Source of the DNA: JBGNFV01 sp049645705 | GTDB taxonomy: Bacteria > Bacteroidota > Bacteroidia > Cytophagales > Cyclobacteriaceae | Length of the DNA stretch: 64,000 nt | Direction of reading: 5' to 3' | NCBI GenBank assembly: GCA_049645705.1 | Contig: JBARUK010000042.1 | Location: 59,393 to 123,392, forward strand | In this document: one piece after another, positions 9,656-17,439 of the stretch | Layout of the letters: each line of letters begins with the position of its first letter | How positions within the stretch are numbered: the first letter of the stretch is position 1 | Made by a program: the position numbers and the translations under genes | Notes under the pieces: generated by a model | The model's database searches: none | What the model was told of the DNA's origin: nothing | Seen by the model: only the letters and a program-made list of their open reading frames with translations

Positions 9656-10428
9656 AGGAATAATTCTATAATTATTGAGCTTTTAAATTCATTAAACCAG
9701 GTTTGTTTGTCCGAGCCTTCAAACTGAGGCAATTTGCTTTTAAAGCCTACTAATTTTGCTAAAAAAACCACCTCTTTAGCACAGTAAATATTCTCATTTG
9801 ATACAAAACACTTTTTAACCTCACCATGCTGATCTTCTATAGTCAGAGATACATTCATGGAAGCTTTATAGTCAAAGTTGTCCCATTTGATAGTTCCGTC
9901 AGGCCAAATACAATTGATTCTTTTATCCGGAGCTGTGGTTTTTTCCCGATCCCGGATACTATCGTTATTCAGGTTTCCTGTAATAGCAGATATGTCATGA
10001 ACTTCCAGGAACACTTTGCCACCAGCTTTAATCATTCTTTTGGACTGCTGAAGCATTTCAAACAGGTCTTCTCTGGGTAAGTAGCCAATACTATACCGCA
10101 GGCCAAGAATACAGTCAAAGGAAGCATCCTCGAAATGACTGAGGTCAGACGGAATATTACCTATAAGGTATTCTCCAGAACTGCCAAATCCTTTTTCCTC
10201 TGCTAAATCTTTCATATGAGGGCTATTCTCTATGGCCGCTACATAGTCATTATATTTAGCCTGGAATTCTATCCCATGATATGCAGGTCCTGCAAAAAGC
10301 TCCAGGATATGTGCTTTGTCATTTACATCCAAGTGACTACGGATGAGCTTTGTCTGGGCAGAAAAATCCCTGTCATTAGCTATAACATCATAATACTGAG
10401 AGTATTCCCCGTAAAAATCCTCTATCAT
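9652..10428 (-). CDS. Class I SAM-dependent methyltransferase
   Basis: About 258 residues counted from ATG 10428. Motif I is ILELFAGPAYHGIEF, the acidic ribose-binding position is in AAIENSPHM, and the motif IV region is SFDCILGLRYSIGYL. The C-terminal half is a beta-rich segment often used for dimerisation or substrate binding. An upstream in-frame ATG at 10455 would overlap the radical SAM gene by 25 bases; 10428 leaves a 2-base gap and starts at MIEDFYGEYSQYYD, where homology of this type normally begins, so I prefer it. Methyl acceptor unknown; within this operon it may act on the peptide or on a released product. Confidence 0.85.
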   Translation of the reverse strand: MIEDFYGEYSQYYDVIANDRDFSAQTKLIRSHLDVNDKAHILELFAGPAYHGIEFQAKYNDYVAAIENSPHMKDLAEEKGFGSSGEYLIGNIPSDLSHFEDASFDCILGLRYSIGYLPREDLFEMLQQSKRMIKAGGKVFLEVHDISAITGNLNNDSIRDREKTTAPDKRINCIWPDGTIKWDNFDYKASMNVSLTIEDQHGEVKKCFVSNENIYCAKEVVFLAKLVGFKSKLPQFEGSDKQTWFNEFKSSIIIELFL

Positions 10429-10430
10429 GA

Positions 10431-12005
10431 TCAGGCAGGAATATTGTTTAGCCAATACTCATCATCTTCCACCCTCTCGGATTTCTGCTCGTAAGACATC
10501 GTTTTGGCATGAGATGTATAGGTTTCCAACTCCTGAAGGTGAGAAGGCAGTACTTTATAGTAATCTGCAATTTCTTCAAACAGTTTTTCGCTGTGAAAGG
10601 CAAGAGTATCGAGATTCAGTTCATTTGCCTTAAAAGCAAATAAGTATTTTTTCATAGTCTTGAGGCAGAAGGCAGACAGGCCTTCGAACCAGCTATTTAT
10701 TTGTTCCAGTTGCTCTGCACTGCTTTTGTCCCTGGCGTAGTTCAGTATTGTGAGTTTTTTATTCCACTCATAGGCCAACAGCCTATAGATTTCCATAAGA
10801 GCCTCAAGTTCAGCACTAAACACTTCTGCATCTTCCGGTTGTTCTTTCTGTTTCAGGTCATGTAAAACATATGTTTTACCGGAGAGTAGATTTTTTTTAG
10901 CCGGCTGCTCAGCCTTTTTGTTCTTATCAGGACGCCAGTTACTTTCAAATGCGAATGTAAAACCCGGAACACCTATTAATCTCGGTTTCTCGATCAGTAA
11001 CGAAGTGATCTTTTCAAGGTTAGTCTCCAGCGTAGATATGGTGGTATTTCTATTGAAAGTAATAAAGCTAAGGTTGGCATATATATCGTGAGCTTTAAGC
11101 TCATCTATGCATTTAAGTGTAACTTCTACTGAGAGGTTTTTATTTAATGCATCAAGGTCACTCTGATCCAGTGATTCCGCCCCAACAAAAACCTGTATGA
11201 GCCCGGATTCTTTCAATAATGCAAACTCATTAAAGGCCATGAGCGTGTCAGCCCGGCAATATATTTTATATTTTATTCCGGGATAATTCTTTATGATCTC
11301 TTTTAGCAACTCTTTTTTCTGAGGGTAATCCTCATGATTTTTTCCTATAAACTCAGAGTCGTAGAATACATAGCTCCTTATACCTAAAGCATAATAATAA
11401 CCTATGTCTGCCAGTACATCCTCATTAGGTCTCACGGACCAGCGCTTGTCGTAGTTCTTACCCTGATTTATAAAGCAAAAAGAACAAGGGAAATGACATC
11501 CCCGTGTGGTTTCTAAAGCAGCTTTGGCTCTCTTTGCGGTAGAAGATGAAAATGAAAAGGTATGAAAATAAGGATCCGCCGTCAGGCCGTTACCAAAGGT
11601 GGCTCCATTAGTATCCAGGCCTATTTCTTTTGCCAGGGCTATTTCACTCTGGTGTATAAACTTAACATTATCCGGCCATCCGCTCATTTTCTTAAGACGT
11701 GCTACATGACCATATACATAGATATTACTGTCCGTTTCCTGTGAAAGGTTTTTGCAAAGCCTCTTTACATAATGGACATTCTCACCGGTTTCCCGGACGG
11801 CAATAACATAGTCTGTTATTCCTTCTATAAGCAAGTCTTCCAGCTTGGTGTCTCTAACAAGATGAAAATCAAACAGGTAAAACTTCTCAAAACCTATGGA
11901 CTTCAGATAGCCCATGAGATAGGTAAGGATTGGCTCCTCTGCAATATCAAGATTGGCGTATTTGTATAAATAGGGAGCTCTGATCAGGCATAGTTTTTTA
12001 TTCAT
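10431..12005 (-). CDS. Radical SAM protein with N-terminal cobalamin-binding-like domain
   Basis: 524 residues. C170, C174 and C177 (CHFPCSFC) form the CX3CX2C site for the 4Fe-4S cluster. SLDQSDLDALNK and the following strands fit the radical SAM barrel. Residues 1-130 resemble a Rossmann-type B12-binding module with DFH in place of the full DxHxxG motif (the glycine is arginine), so cobalamin may bind without the lower histidine contact or not at all. Residues 380-524 are predicted helical and unrecognised. Such enzymes methylate unactivated carbons or build rings, and several act on ribosomal peptides. It lies 64 bases downstream of a 52-residue peptide gene and just upstream of the methyltransferase. 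Confidence 0.88.
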   Translation of the reverse strand: MNKKLCLIRAPYLYKYANLDIAEEPILTYLMGYLKSIGFEKFYLFDFHLVRDTKLEDLLIEGITDYVIAVRETGENVHYVKRLCKNLSQETDSNIYVYGHVARLKKMSGWPDNVKFIHQSEIALAKEIGLDTNGATFGNGLTADPYFHTFSFSSSTAKRAKAALETTRGCHFPCSFCFINQGKNYDKRWSVRPNEDVLADIGYYYALGIRSYVFYDSEFIGKNHEDYPQKKELLKEIIKNYPGIKYKIYCRADTLMAFNEFALLKESGLIQVFVGAESLDQSDLDALNKNLSVEVTLKCIDELKAHDIYANLSFITFNRNTTISTLETNLEKITSLLIEKPRLIGVPGFTFAFESNWRPDKNKKAEQPAKKNLLSGKTYVLHDLKQKEQPEDAEVFSAELEALMEIYRLLAYEWNKKLTILNYARDKSSAEQLEQINSWFEGLSAFCLKTMKKYLFAFKANELNLDTLAFHSEKLFEEIADYYKVLPSHLQELETYTSHAKTMSYEQKSERVEDDEYWLNNIPA

Positions 12006-12069
12006 AGGTCAGGTAGTTTTTTCGTTATAAAAGGGATGCGCCTGAAAACATTCAGGCGCATCAGGGTTC

Positions 12070-12228
12070 TTATGGCTTAAGAGCTTCGTCTACAAAGACA
12101 TCTCTTGAGTCCACATCCAGGCTCTCCTGGTGAAACACATTAAGACCTGCTTTGAAACCTTTCATCTCTTCTTTAGAGAAACCAACAAGATTCTCCAGAG
12201 ACTTGTCAAATGATTCTGACTTTTTCAT
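12070..12228 (-). CDS. 52-residue peptide, candidate RiPP precursor
   Basis: Found by reading the gap: ATG at 12228, stop at 12070. The peptide opens MKKSESFDKSLENLVGFSKE, continues with a short amphipathic stretch (MKGFKAGLNVF) and ends in an acidic segment (SLDVDSRDVFVDEALKP). It has no cysteine, no signal peptide and no double-glycine. Its position as first gene of a single-strand operon with a radical SAM enzyme, methyltransferase and oxygenase fits a ribosomal precursor with a leader of about 30 residues and a core at the C-terminus. This is inference; it resembles no precursor family known to me. A regulatory or carrier role is possible. Confidence 0.6.
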   Translation of the reverse strand: MKKSESFDKSLENLVGFSKEEMKGFKAGLNVFHQESLDVDSRDVFVDEALKP

Positions 12229-12424
12229 AGAAATTAAAATTTAATGTTTGAAATCCTTGTAATTATAAAATATCATCTAACAAAAGGCAATATACTAGGG
12301 TGTAAAAATTTTCTTAATAGAATGTTGAGTATGTTTTCTTGCGTAGTATTTGAAAAATTCATAAATTCATGTTTATGGTGTTGTAACATGAATTGCATTC
12401 TTATCAATATGCCATTCCCACTAT

Positions 12425-13342
12425 TCAAATACTTATAGCTATCTTTCCCCGGGCATGGCTACTTTCGCTTAGCTTATGCGCTTCAATTATATCTTCTAAC
12501 GAAAATACTTTTCCTACAATAGGTTTAAGCGCTCCGTCTTCAATTAAACCGGTAATTTTATCCAGGATCTTTTTACTGGGAAGAGCCCATACATGATATG
12601 CATGTACTCCATACTCTTCCGCCTTTTTTCTGTCTGGTACGTCGGTTATAGAAACAAGGGAGCCTCCCTTTTTAAGTACGCGATATGATTTTTCCTGAAC
12701 CTCGCCTCCTATCGCTTCAAACACTACATCTATACCTTTCAGTACTTCATCAAACTGAACTGTATTATAATCTATACATTCATTTACGCCAAGTTCTGAT
12801 AAGAAGGCATGATTTTTTGGTGAAGCTGTAGCATAAACCTTAGCCCCGGTCAGCCGCGCCAGCTGGACAGCCATAACGCCTACCCCACCTGCCGCAGCAT
12901 GGATCAGAATTTTTTCACCTGCTTTTAAGCTGTGCTTTAGGAAAAGGCCATCAATGGCTGTAATACACGATACAGGCAGTGAGGCAGCTTCTGTAAAATT
13001 CAGATTACCTGGCATAATGGCGATATTAGAGGCAGGAACGGCTGCATATTCGGCATAGCAACCCATTATCGAGGTATCAATATACCCATACACTTTATCT
13101 CCTGTTTTGAACTCTGTATTACTTCCCGTATCTACCACCTCTCCTGCCATATCCATACCCAGGATCAGTGGTTCCTGTAATTCTTTTCCATTCCCGAATT
13201 GCCTGATTTTCCAGTCCATAGGATTTACGGCACTGGCATGGATCTTTACTAATACCTGCCCCTCTTCAGGCACAGGCCTGTCAACTTCTGAAAACTCTAA
13301 TACAGATGGATCACCAAATTTTTTTATAACTACCGCTTTCAT
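12425..13342 (-). CDS. MDR-type NADP-dependent quinone oxidoreductase
   Basis: A 305-residue zinc-independent medium-chain dehydrogenase/reductase. The GroES-like domain includes HASAVNPMDWKIR, and the cofactor site is ILIHAAAGGVGVMAVQLARL. The NADP family reduces quinones or enones with NADPH. Length is normal and the frame intact. It is separated from the peptide operon by about 200 bases and so may have its own promoter. It is still inside the repeat-bounded island, so it probably arrived with the cluster. Confidence 0.92.
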   Translation of the reverse strand: MKAVVIKKFGDPSVLEFSEVDRPVPEEGQVLVKIHASAVNPMDWKIRQFGNGKELQEPLILGMDMAGEVVDTGSNTEFKTGDKVYGYIDTSIMGCYAEYAAVPASNIAIMPGNLNFTEAASLPVSCITAIDGLFLKHSLKAGEKILIHAAAGGVGVMAVQLARLTGAKVYATASPKNHAFLSELGVNECIDYNTVQFDEVLKGIDVVFEAIGGEVQEKSYRVLKKGGSLVSITDVPDRKKAEEYGVHAYHVWALPSKKILDKITGLIEDGALKPIVGKVFSLEDIIEAHKLSESSHARGKIAISI

Positions 13343-13432
13343 TAGTTAGAGTTCATTTTTTCAATTAGACAAACTCTATATTATAAGTATTTTGTAGAAA
13401 ATGAAAGCAGGGTAGCTCTATTTATGTATTGC

Positions 13433-13636
13433 ACCGGCTGAGCCAGCCGTTCAGCGGATACTCAAATATGCCTTGCCTTTGCAGGTAGTAAAGAGACGGA
13501 AAGCTTCCTGAAGGAAACTGATGCGGATGAGATCATGGTGGCCTCACACATTTACGATCACGAAGCGCGGCTGTACCCCTACACCCTGTTTGCGGAGGCT
13601 ATGCAGGAGATGGCGATGTCGGCCGTCGACAAGTAG
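13433..13636 (+). pseudogene. Duplicated 3' fragment of the LLM oxidoreductase gene
   Basis: This fragment copies the last 70 or so codons and stop of the gene at 6023-7045, but lacks 15 bases (the codons around VREKT) and has a 5-base insertion that shifts the frame. It has no start. It is the remnant left beside the S41 peptidase gene when the island separated the two genes. Confidence 0.85.
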
Positions 13637-13672
13637 CAGACTATTTTTGGGAGGGTTTCAGCCTTTTGAGCA
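13433..13672 (+). repeat. Right direct repeat of the 7-13 kb island
   Basis: This 240-base partner of 6832-7081 covers the LLM fragment and the last codons of the intact S41 gene; the similarity stops at GAGCA inside that gene. The length difference of 10 bases equals the 15-base loss and 5-base gain noted above. Confidence 0.9.
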
Positions 13673-15020
13673 GGCCTTCCATTATTTCGTCTTTGTCATC
13701 CAGCAGGTGGTCGCGGATAATGATATCGGGTATAAGGCCTTCCTGCTTTTGGCTGCCGTTTGGCCGCACCATGTAGCCCTTGCTTGCCCGGGCGACAATG
13801 CCGGTAGCAGGCAGCTCGTAGCTAAACTGTGAAGCATAGAGAGTAGCATACTCGCCGGTCTCCTCTCCTACTATGGTACCGAAGCCGTAGTCCCTGATCG
13901 TAGCAGCGGCTACGGTGGCCATGCTGTGAGACTGTCGGTTGACTAATACGTAGACCTCTCCGCTAAACCTCTTTTCTTTTGCTGCGGGCTGTACGGGGCC
14001 GGGATCGTAGATAAACCGTTCACCATCGGCGTGGTCATGTATGGACCGGCTGTAGTGGGTAGTGGTGTCATTCGTTTGTTCTTTAACGATACGGCTGGTC
14101 CTGATCCGGAAGGTATCGTACCACCTGAAGGGTCTATCGGCAATGTAGGCGGTCAGGTAGTCGCTGTAGCTGTTGTCGCCGCCCGGGTGGTTTCTCAGGT
14201 CTATGATGAGTGTGCAGATGTCTTTTTCCTTTATTTCGGTAAATGATGAGTCGATGAAGTCGCGGAAGACCTGCTCGTCTTCACCACCAAAGGGGCCGGG
14301 TGTGAGAAAGGCGATACTATCTTTAATATTAAACCCGGGTACGTTGCGGGACACGATGCCCAGGCGGTTTTGCTCAAAATCCAGTGCGCTTACAGCAGGA
14401 AGGGCATCGGTAGCCTCTTCACCATTTTCCTTGCGGTAGGTGATGGTAAACTCGTCCTTCTGCCCGAAGTGCTGCCAGTACAGACGGGGAAATGTAAACA
14501 GCTCAAACTTGGCGTCTCTGAAGTAAGGGCGCTCAGCCGAGATGTACTGCTGCATGTAGGCGATCATTTGCGGGACAGGCTCGCCATCCAGGGTCAGCAG
14601 CTCACTACCTGCTTCGGGTCCCTCGCCATCCGGCAGTAACGATCCCCTCACGAGTACGCGATCATCCTGCAGGGCCACCTCCAGCGGAAACACGGTGCCT
14701 CCATCATATACATACGGTATATAGGCCTCAGCCGGAAAGCTGATCTCGGTGTGTCCGTTATTTGCGGCGGCTATTACTTTCTGAAACAGGCTGGTAGCGG
14801 CAACATAGCTCAGGGAGTCATCACCTATCTCTGCCCGCACCTGTCGGTAGTTTTGCCAGAACGCGGTAGAGTCAGTATACGCGTACAAGTCGTAATGCGC
14901 ACTGTCAAGGGTAGCCACCAGGTAGTCCATATCGGAGCGGACAGCATCTACGGCAAACATCTGCGGATAAGCAGGTACAATAAGCGTGATCCACAGCAGG
15001 GAGGTAAGGAGTATCTTCAT
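13641..15020 (-). CDS. Secreted S41 family (C-terminal processing type) peptidase
   Basis: 459 residues with a cleavable signal peptide (MKILLTSLLWITLIVPAYPQ). A PDZ-like segment around residues 85-165 is followed by the S41 core: LIIDLRNHPGGDNSYSDYL, then VNRQSHSMATVAAATI, where S366 is the likely nucleophile, and GIVARASKGYMV. Length and order fit periplasmic or outer-surface S41 proteases of Bacteroidota. It is convergent with the LLM fragment. Its upstream region carries an array of GTGACA/TGTCAC sites at 15144-15242 that may regulate it. Confidence 0.9.
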   Translation of the reverse strand: MKILLTSLLWITLIVPAYPQMFAVDAVRSDMDYLVATLDSAHYDLYAYTDSTAFWQNYRQVRAEIGDDSLSYVAATSLFQKVIAAANNGHTEISFPAEAYIPYVYDGGTVFPLEVALQDDRVLVRGSLLPDGEGPEAGSELLTLDGEPVPQMIAYMQQYISAERPYFRDAKFELFTFPRLYWQHFGQKDEFTITYRKENGEEATDALPAVSALDFEQNRLGIVSRNVPGFNIKDSIAFLTPGPFGGEDEQVFRDFIDSSFTEIKEKDICTLIIDLRNHPGGDNSYSDYLTAYIADRPFRWYDTFRIRTSRIVKEQTNDTTTHYSRSIHDHADGERFIYDPGPVQPAAKEKRFSGEVYVLVNRQSHSMATVAAATIRDYGFGTIVGEETGEYATLYASQFSYELPATGIVARASKGYMVRPNGSQKQEGLIPDIIIRDHLLDDKDEIMEGLLKRLKPSQK

Positions 15021-15143
15021 GTACGAGGTTCTGTGTTTCGTATAGTAAAGCTACGGCTTTGTAGAGATAAAGTGAAACTAGGATCCGGGTCTGTTCCTAA
15101 AGGTGAATATGTAGGAGGGGTTTTTGAAGGGTTTAACAATTTT

Positions 15144-15242
15144 GTGACAAAAATCTGTGACAATCTATTTGTCACGAAAAAAATGTCACAGATCTGTGAC
15201 AAAAAAACCGTGACAATTTAAATGTCACAAAAAAATTGTCAC
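15144..15242. promoter_or_regulatory. Array of eight GTGACA/TGTCAC hexamers at about 13-base spacing
   Basis: Hexamers start at 15144, 15157, 15170, 15184, 15196, 15210, 15224 and 15237, ordered forward, forward, reverse, reverse, forward, forward, reverse, reverse. The central pair forms a perfect 18-base palindrome at 15184-15201. The spacers are AT-rich. It lies 124 bases upstream of the S41 gene and just downstream of the zinc-ribbon gene. Regular phasing suggests a cooperative binding site or a structured element; the binding protein is unknown. Confidence 0.55.
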
Positions 15243-15266
15243 ACATACTGGTGCTTTTGGATTAGC

Positions 15267-15500
15267 CTACTCCCCTCCTACCTTATTCAGCTTTACTATG
15301 CGTTCGGCTATGGCGATGAACTTATCAATGTCTACTTTATCTGTGGCCTCAGCTTTACTTTTTAATTGTGGAATGGTCCTCTTTCTGAGCGGGTCTTTGT
15401 GTATTTCGCCCAATCCGCCACATGTAGGACAAGTTGGCTCAGAGGGAAAGTATTTTTGCACCCCAAAGCCTCCACAATCTAAACAAGGTTTGATTCCCAT
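15267..15500 (-). CDS. Small zinc-ribbon protein (DnaJ-like CxxCxG)
   Basis: 77 residues. Two CxxCGG motifs (CLDCGGFG near residue 6 and CPTCGGLG near residue 24) resemble one half of the DnaJ cysteine-rich zinc domain. The rest is a charged helix (DIDKFIAIAERIVKLNK). No J domain, signal or membrane segment. Small proteins of this type are found singly in many genomes and their function is unknown. About 250 bases separate it from the S41 gene, with the hexamer array between them. Confidence 0.65.
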   Translation of the reverse strand: MGIKPCLDCGGFGVQKYFPSEPTCPTCGGLGEIHKDPLRKRTIPQLKSKAEATDKVDIDKFIAIAERIVKLNKVGGE

Positions 15501-15851
15501 ATTAAATCTGGTTATTATATTGGAGGGTATATTACCGTGAGGCTGGGCCTTGTGGTTCTTATCTTTGCGAAGTTGTACTTTGTATGCAGAATGGCAGGGT
15601 TAGTGCCCTGACAATAATTTAGGAGGCTGTGCTATTTTTAAAACAGCTTCCATTATCGGGGCCTGAAAGCTTTGGTTGAGACATCCCCCGACGTTATCTG
15701 CAGCACCTTTAATCAATTTACTGCGTCTGCCCCCTATCAAATTGACATACTGCACATAACAGCATTTGGTGTTGAAGGGGGACTGCTTTTGCGTTTAACT
15801 CAATTTATCGGTTCTTCCTTATGAGTAGGCTTTGGCTCTTTCATAAAATGG
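15501..15851. other. Gap with no recognisable gene
   Basis: No reading frame of substance on either strand. The segment near 15655-15800 is GC-balanced and has a faint resemblance to 36880-36960 (a GAAGGG..ACTGCTTTTGC-like string), too weak to call a repeat. Confidence 0.4.
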
Positions 15852-16145
15852 TTAATGATTCTTTTTCAAAGATTCGTATAATTCTACTAATCCTTTTTCT
15901 ACAAATTCAGTATTTTTCGATCCATATAATGTTTTCTCAATTCCGCTAATTGTCATTTTTCGCTCGCTTTTCAAAATTGATAAATATGCTTTTTGAGTAT
16001 TGTTTAGGTTTATAACTTTGTTTCTCAACCTTAAAAAGGCTTCATCATCAATACCTAAATTTGTAGCTGACATAGCTTGTCTCTCACTAATGGTAATTTT
16101 AATCTTTTCGGCCAAATCCTCATTTATACCCATCGTTAATACCAT
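15852..16145 (-). CDS. Hypothetical protein
   Basis: 97 residues, charged, no signal or membrane helix, no family recognised. The same frame stays open upstream to about 16224 and reads naturally (KNSQSQTDGKKSASRNAFKIEM), but has no ATG there. An ATG at 16233, one base after the stop of the membrane-protein gene, begins a different frame (MGNISEECKKQ) that stops after 28 codons. This suggests either a frameshift near 16205 or use of the internal ATG at 16145. It probably belongs to an operon with the upstream membrane protein. Confidence 0.5.
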   Translation of the reverse strand: MVLTMGINEDLAEKIKITISERQAMSATNLGIDDEAFLRLRNKVINLNNTQKAYLSILKSERKMTISGIEKTLYGSKNTEFVEKGLVELYESLKKNH

Positions 16146-16234
16146 CTCAATTTTGAAAGCATTCCTTGAAGCACTTTTCTTCCCATCCGTCTGGGATTGG
16201 CTGTTTTTTACATTCTTCGCTTATATTACCCATT

Positions 16235-17086
16235 TTACATAAAAATTATCTTGAATAATCCTTTCGTTAACCGCCATAAGAAATAAAAGCTCAACCATAT
16301 TGCAAAAACAGATAATCCGTAATAGAAGAACTTTATTTGATTTCTAAAAAGCTTGTTCGTATTAATCCCTATATTCCTCAAAGCATCTATATTAAACATA
16401 TTTAAATTTTTAGAAATAGATGCTCTCCCAATTTTACTTGAATAGTATATTGAAGCAAATAATAAGAGCCATTCCAGTATGAATAATACATAAAATAGCT
16501 TGTCTGGTAATAATTCAGGTTGGTGGAAATCCTTATGCATAAATGCAAGCAAAGAACCTCCAATTATACTTAAAGCCCATGTAGTGTATTTGTTAGACCC
16601 AATTTCTGCAGACTTTATGTATTCCGTTAACAATTGAAGCTGTCTCTGCTTTTTATCAGGGTCATCTTCTTCTATTTGATAGCTATTATTTATTTTTTCT
16701 GTATAATTTGCTTCCAGCTTGTTCGGGAGTTCATTAGTATCTCTGTAAATTACTTTTTCGATAGCCTTCTTAAGCATATTGCAAAATGCAATAGCACCTC
16801 CTATATTTGATAGATACTCTATGCTTTGATATGAAAAACTAAGAAAAATTGAAACGATATCACTACCCTTAATTAGAAACAGGGTATGGTAATTTATTCT
16901 GTAATAAAAATGCTCTATTTGCTTGAGCTTATAAACTTCTTTTTTAATCTCTTCTACTATTCTATTCTCTATATCTTCACTATCTGCTAACAAAGCCTCT
17001 TTGTACTCTATAGATAGACCTTCTTGATAATATGTCTTAGCTTCTAAGTTTATTGTATTGTATACGATTTCTTCTTCATCAACCAT
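16235..17086 (-). CDS. Membrane protein of unknown function
   Basis: About 283 residues from ATG 17086 (MVDEEEIVYNTI); a longer frame starts at 17134 but its first 16 codons look like spacer. The N-terminal 190 residues are soluble and charged with helical segments. Two hydrophobic stretches follow around WALSIIGGSLLAFM and LFYVLFILEWLLLFASIYY, with a third near the C-terminus (YYGLSVFAIWLSFYFLW). The AT-rich composition differs from surrounding genes, hinting at transfer. No family recognised. Its position next to a KAP NTPase cassette and repeats suggests accessory DNA, possibly anti-phage, but nothing in the protein proves that. Confidence 0.6.
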   Translation of the reverse strand: MVDEEEIVYNTINLEAKTYYQEGLSIEYKEALLADSEDIENRIVEEIKKEVYKLKQIEHFYYRINYHTLFLIKGSDIVSIFLSFSYQSIEYLSNIGGAIAFCNMLKKAIEKVIYRDTNELPNKLEANYTEKINNSYQIEEDDPDKKQRQLQLLTEYIKSAEIGSNKYTTWALSIIGGSLLAFMHKDFHQPELLPDKLFYVLFILEWLLLFASIYYSSKIGRASISKNLNMFNIDALRNIGINTNKLFRNQIKFFYYGLSVFAIWLSFYFLWRLTKGLFKIIFM

Positions 17087-17170
17087 CTCTAAAACTTCTT
17101 TTCCCAACCTACCCAACCCCACCGCAAAAAACATCCCCGGAAACCGTTATTTTTTTGGGGGAATTGCTGC

Positions 17171-17437
17171 CGGATGTTACCTCCTATCCCCCGCGCATGC
17201 GGGGGTCCCCCAGGGTGGAGCAGAGAAGTAGCGTAAACTGGCGGGGTCTCCCAGAGTAGCGCAGAAAAGCCACGGGAACCACTGCTCTGAAAAGCCGACG
17301 GTAGCGCAGAGGTGCGAGTAGGTTGCTGAGTGCCTTACCGATGGGGGCCCCGCTATTCAGCGGGGACTGGTGCCAGACGCCGGTAGTCGGATTTTCAATC
17401 CCATTACATGGCGCCCGTTATCCAGCGGGGACTAAAT
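17171..17437. repeat. Hairpin-bearing repeat island, downstream flank of the KAP gene
   Basis: Bases 17176-17244 are identical to 19578-19646 on the other side of the KAP gene. Contains the hairpins CCCCCGC-GCAT-GCGGGGG and CCCCGCT-ATTC-AGCGGGG, the CAGAGTAGCGCAGA motif of the 45-base units found at 29-40 kb, and the recurring ACCGATGGGG..ACTGGTGCCAGACG context. Confidence 0.8.
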
Positions 17438-17439
17438 GC

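Noticed and set aside
12256..12286. Bacteroidota-type -33/-7 promoter (TTTG / TAnnTTTG) before the 52-residue peptide
   Set aside because: A TTTTG and a TAATTACA are present, but the spacing and the -7 match are too weak to report as a feature.
13521..13832. ORF spanning the LLM fragment and S41 3' end
   Set aside because: It crosses two unrelated pieces of sequence and reads as an out-of-frame translation of both.
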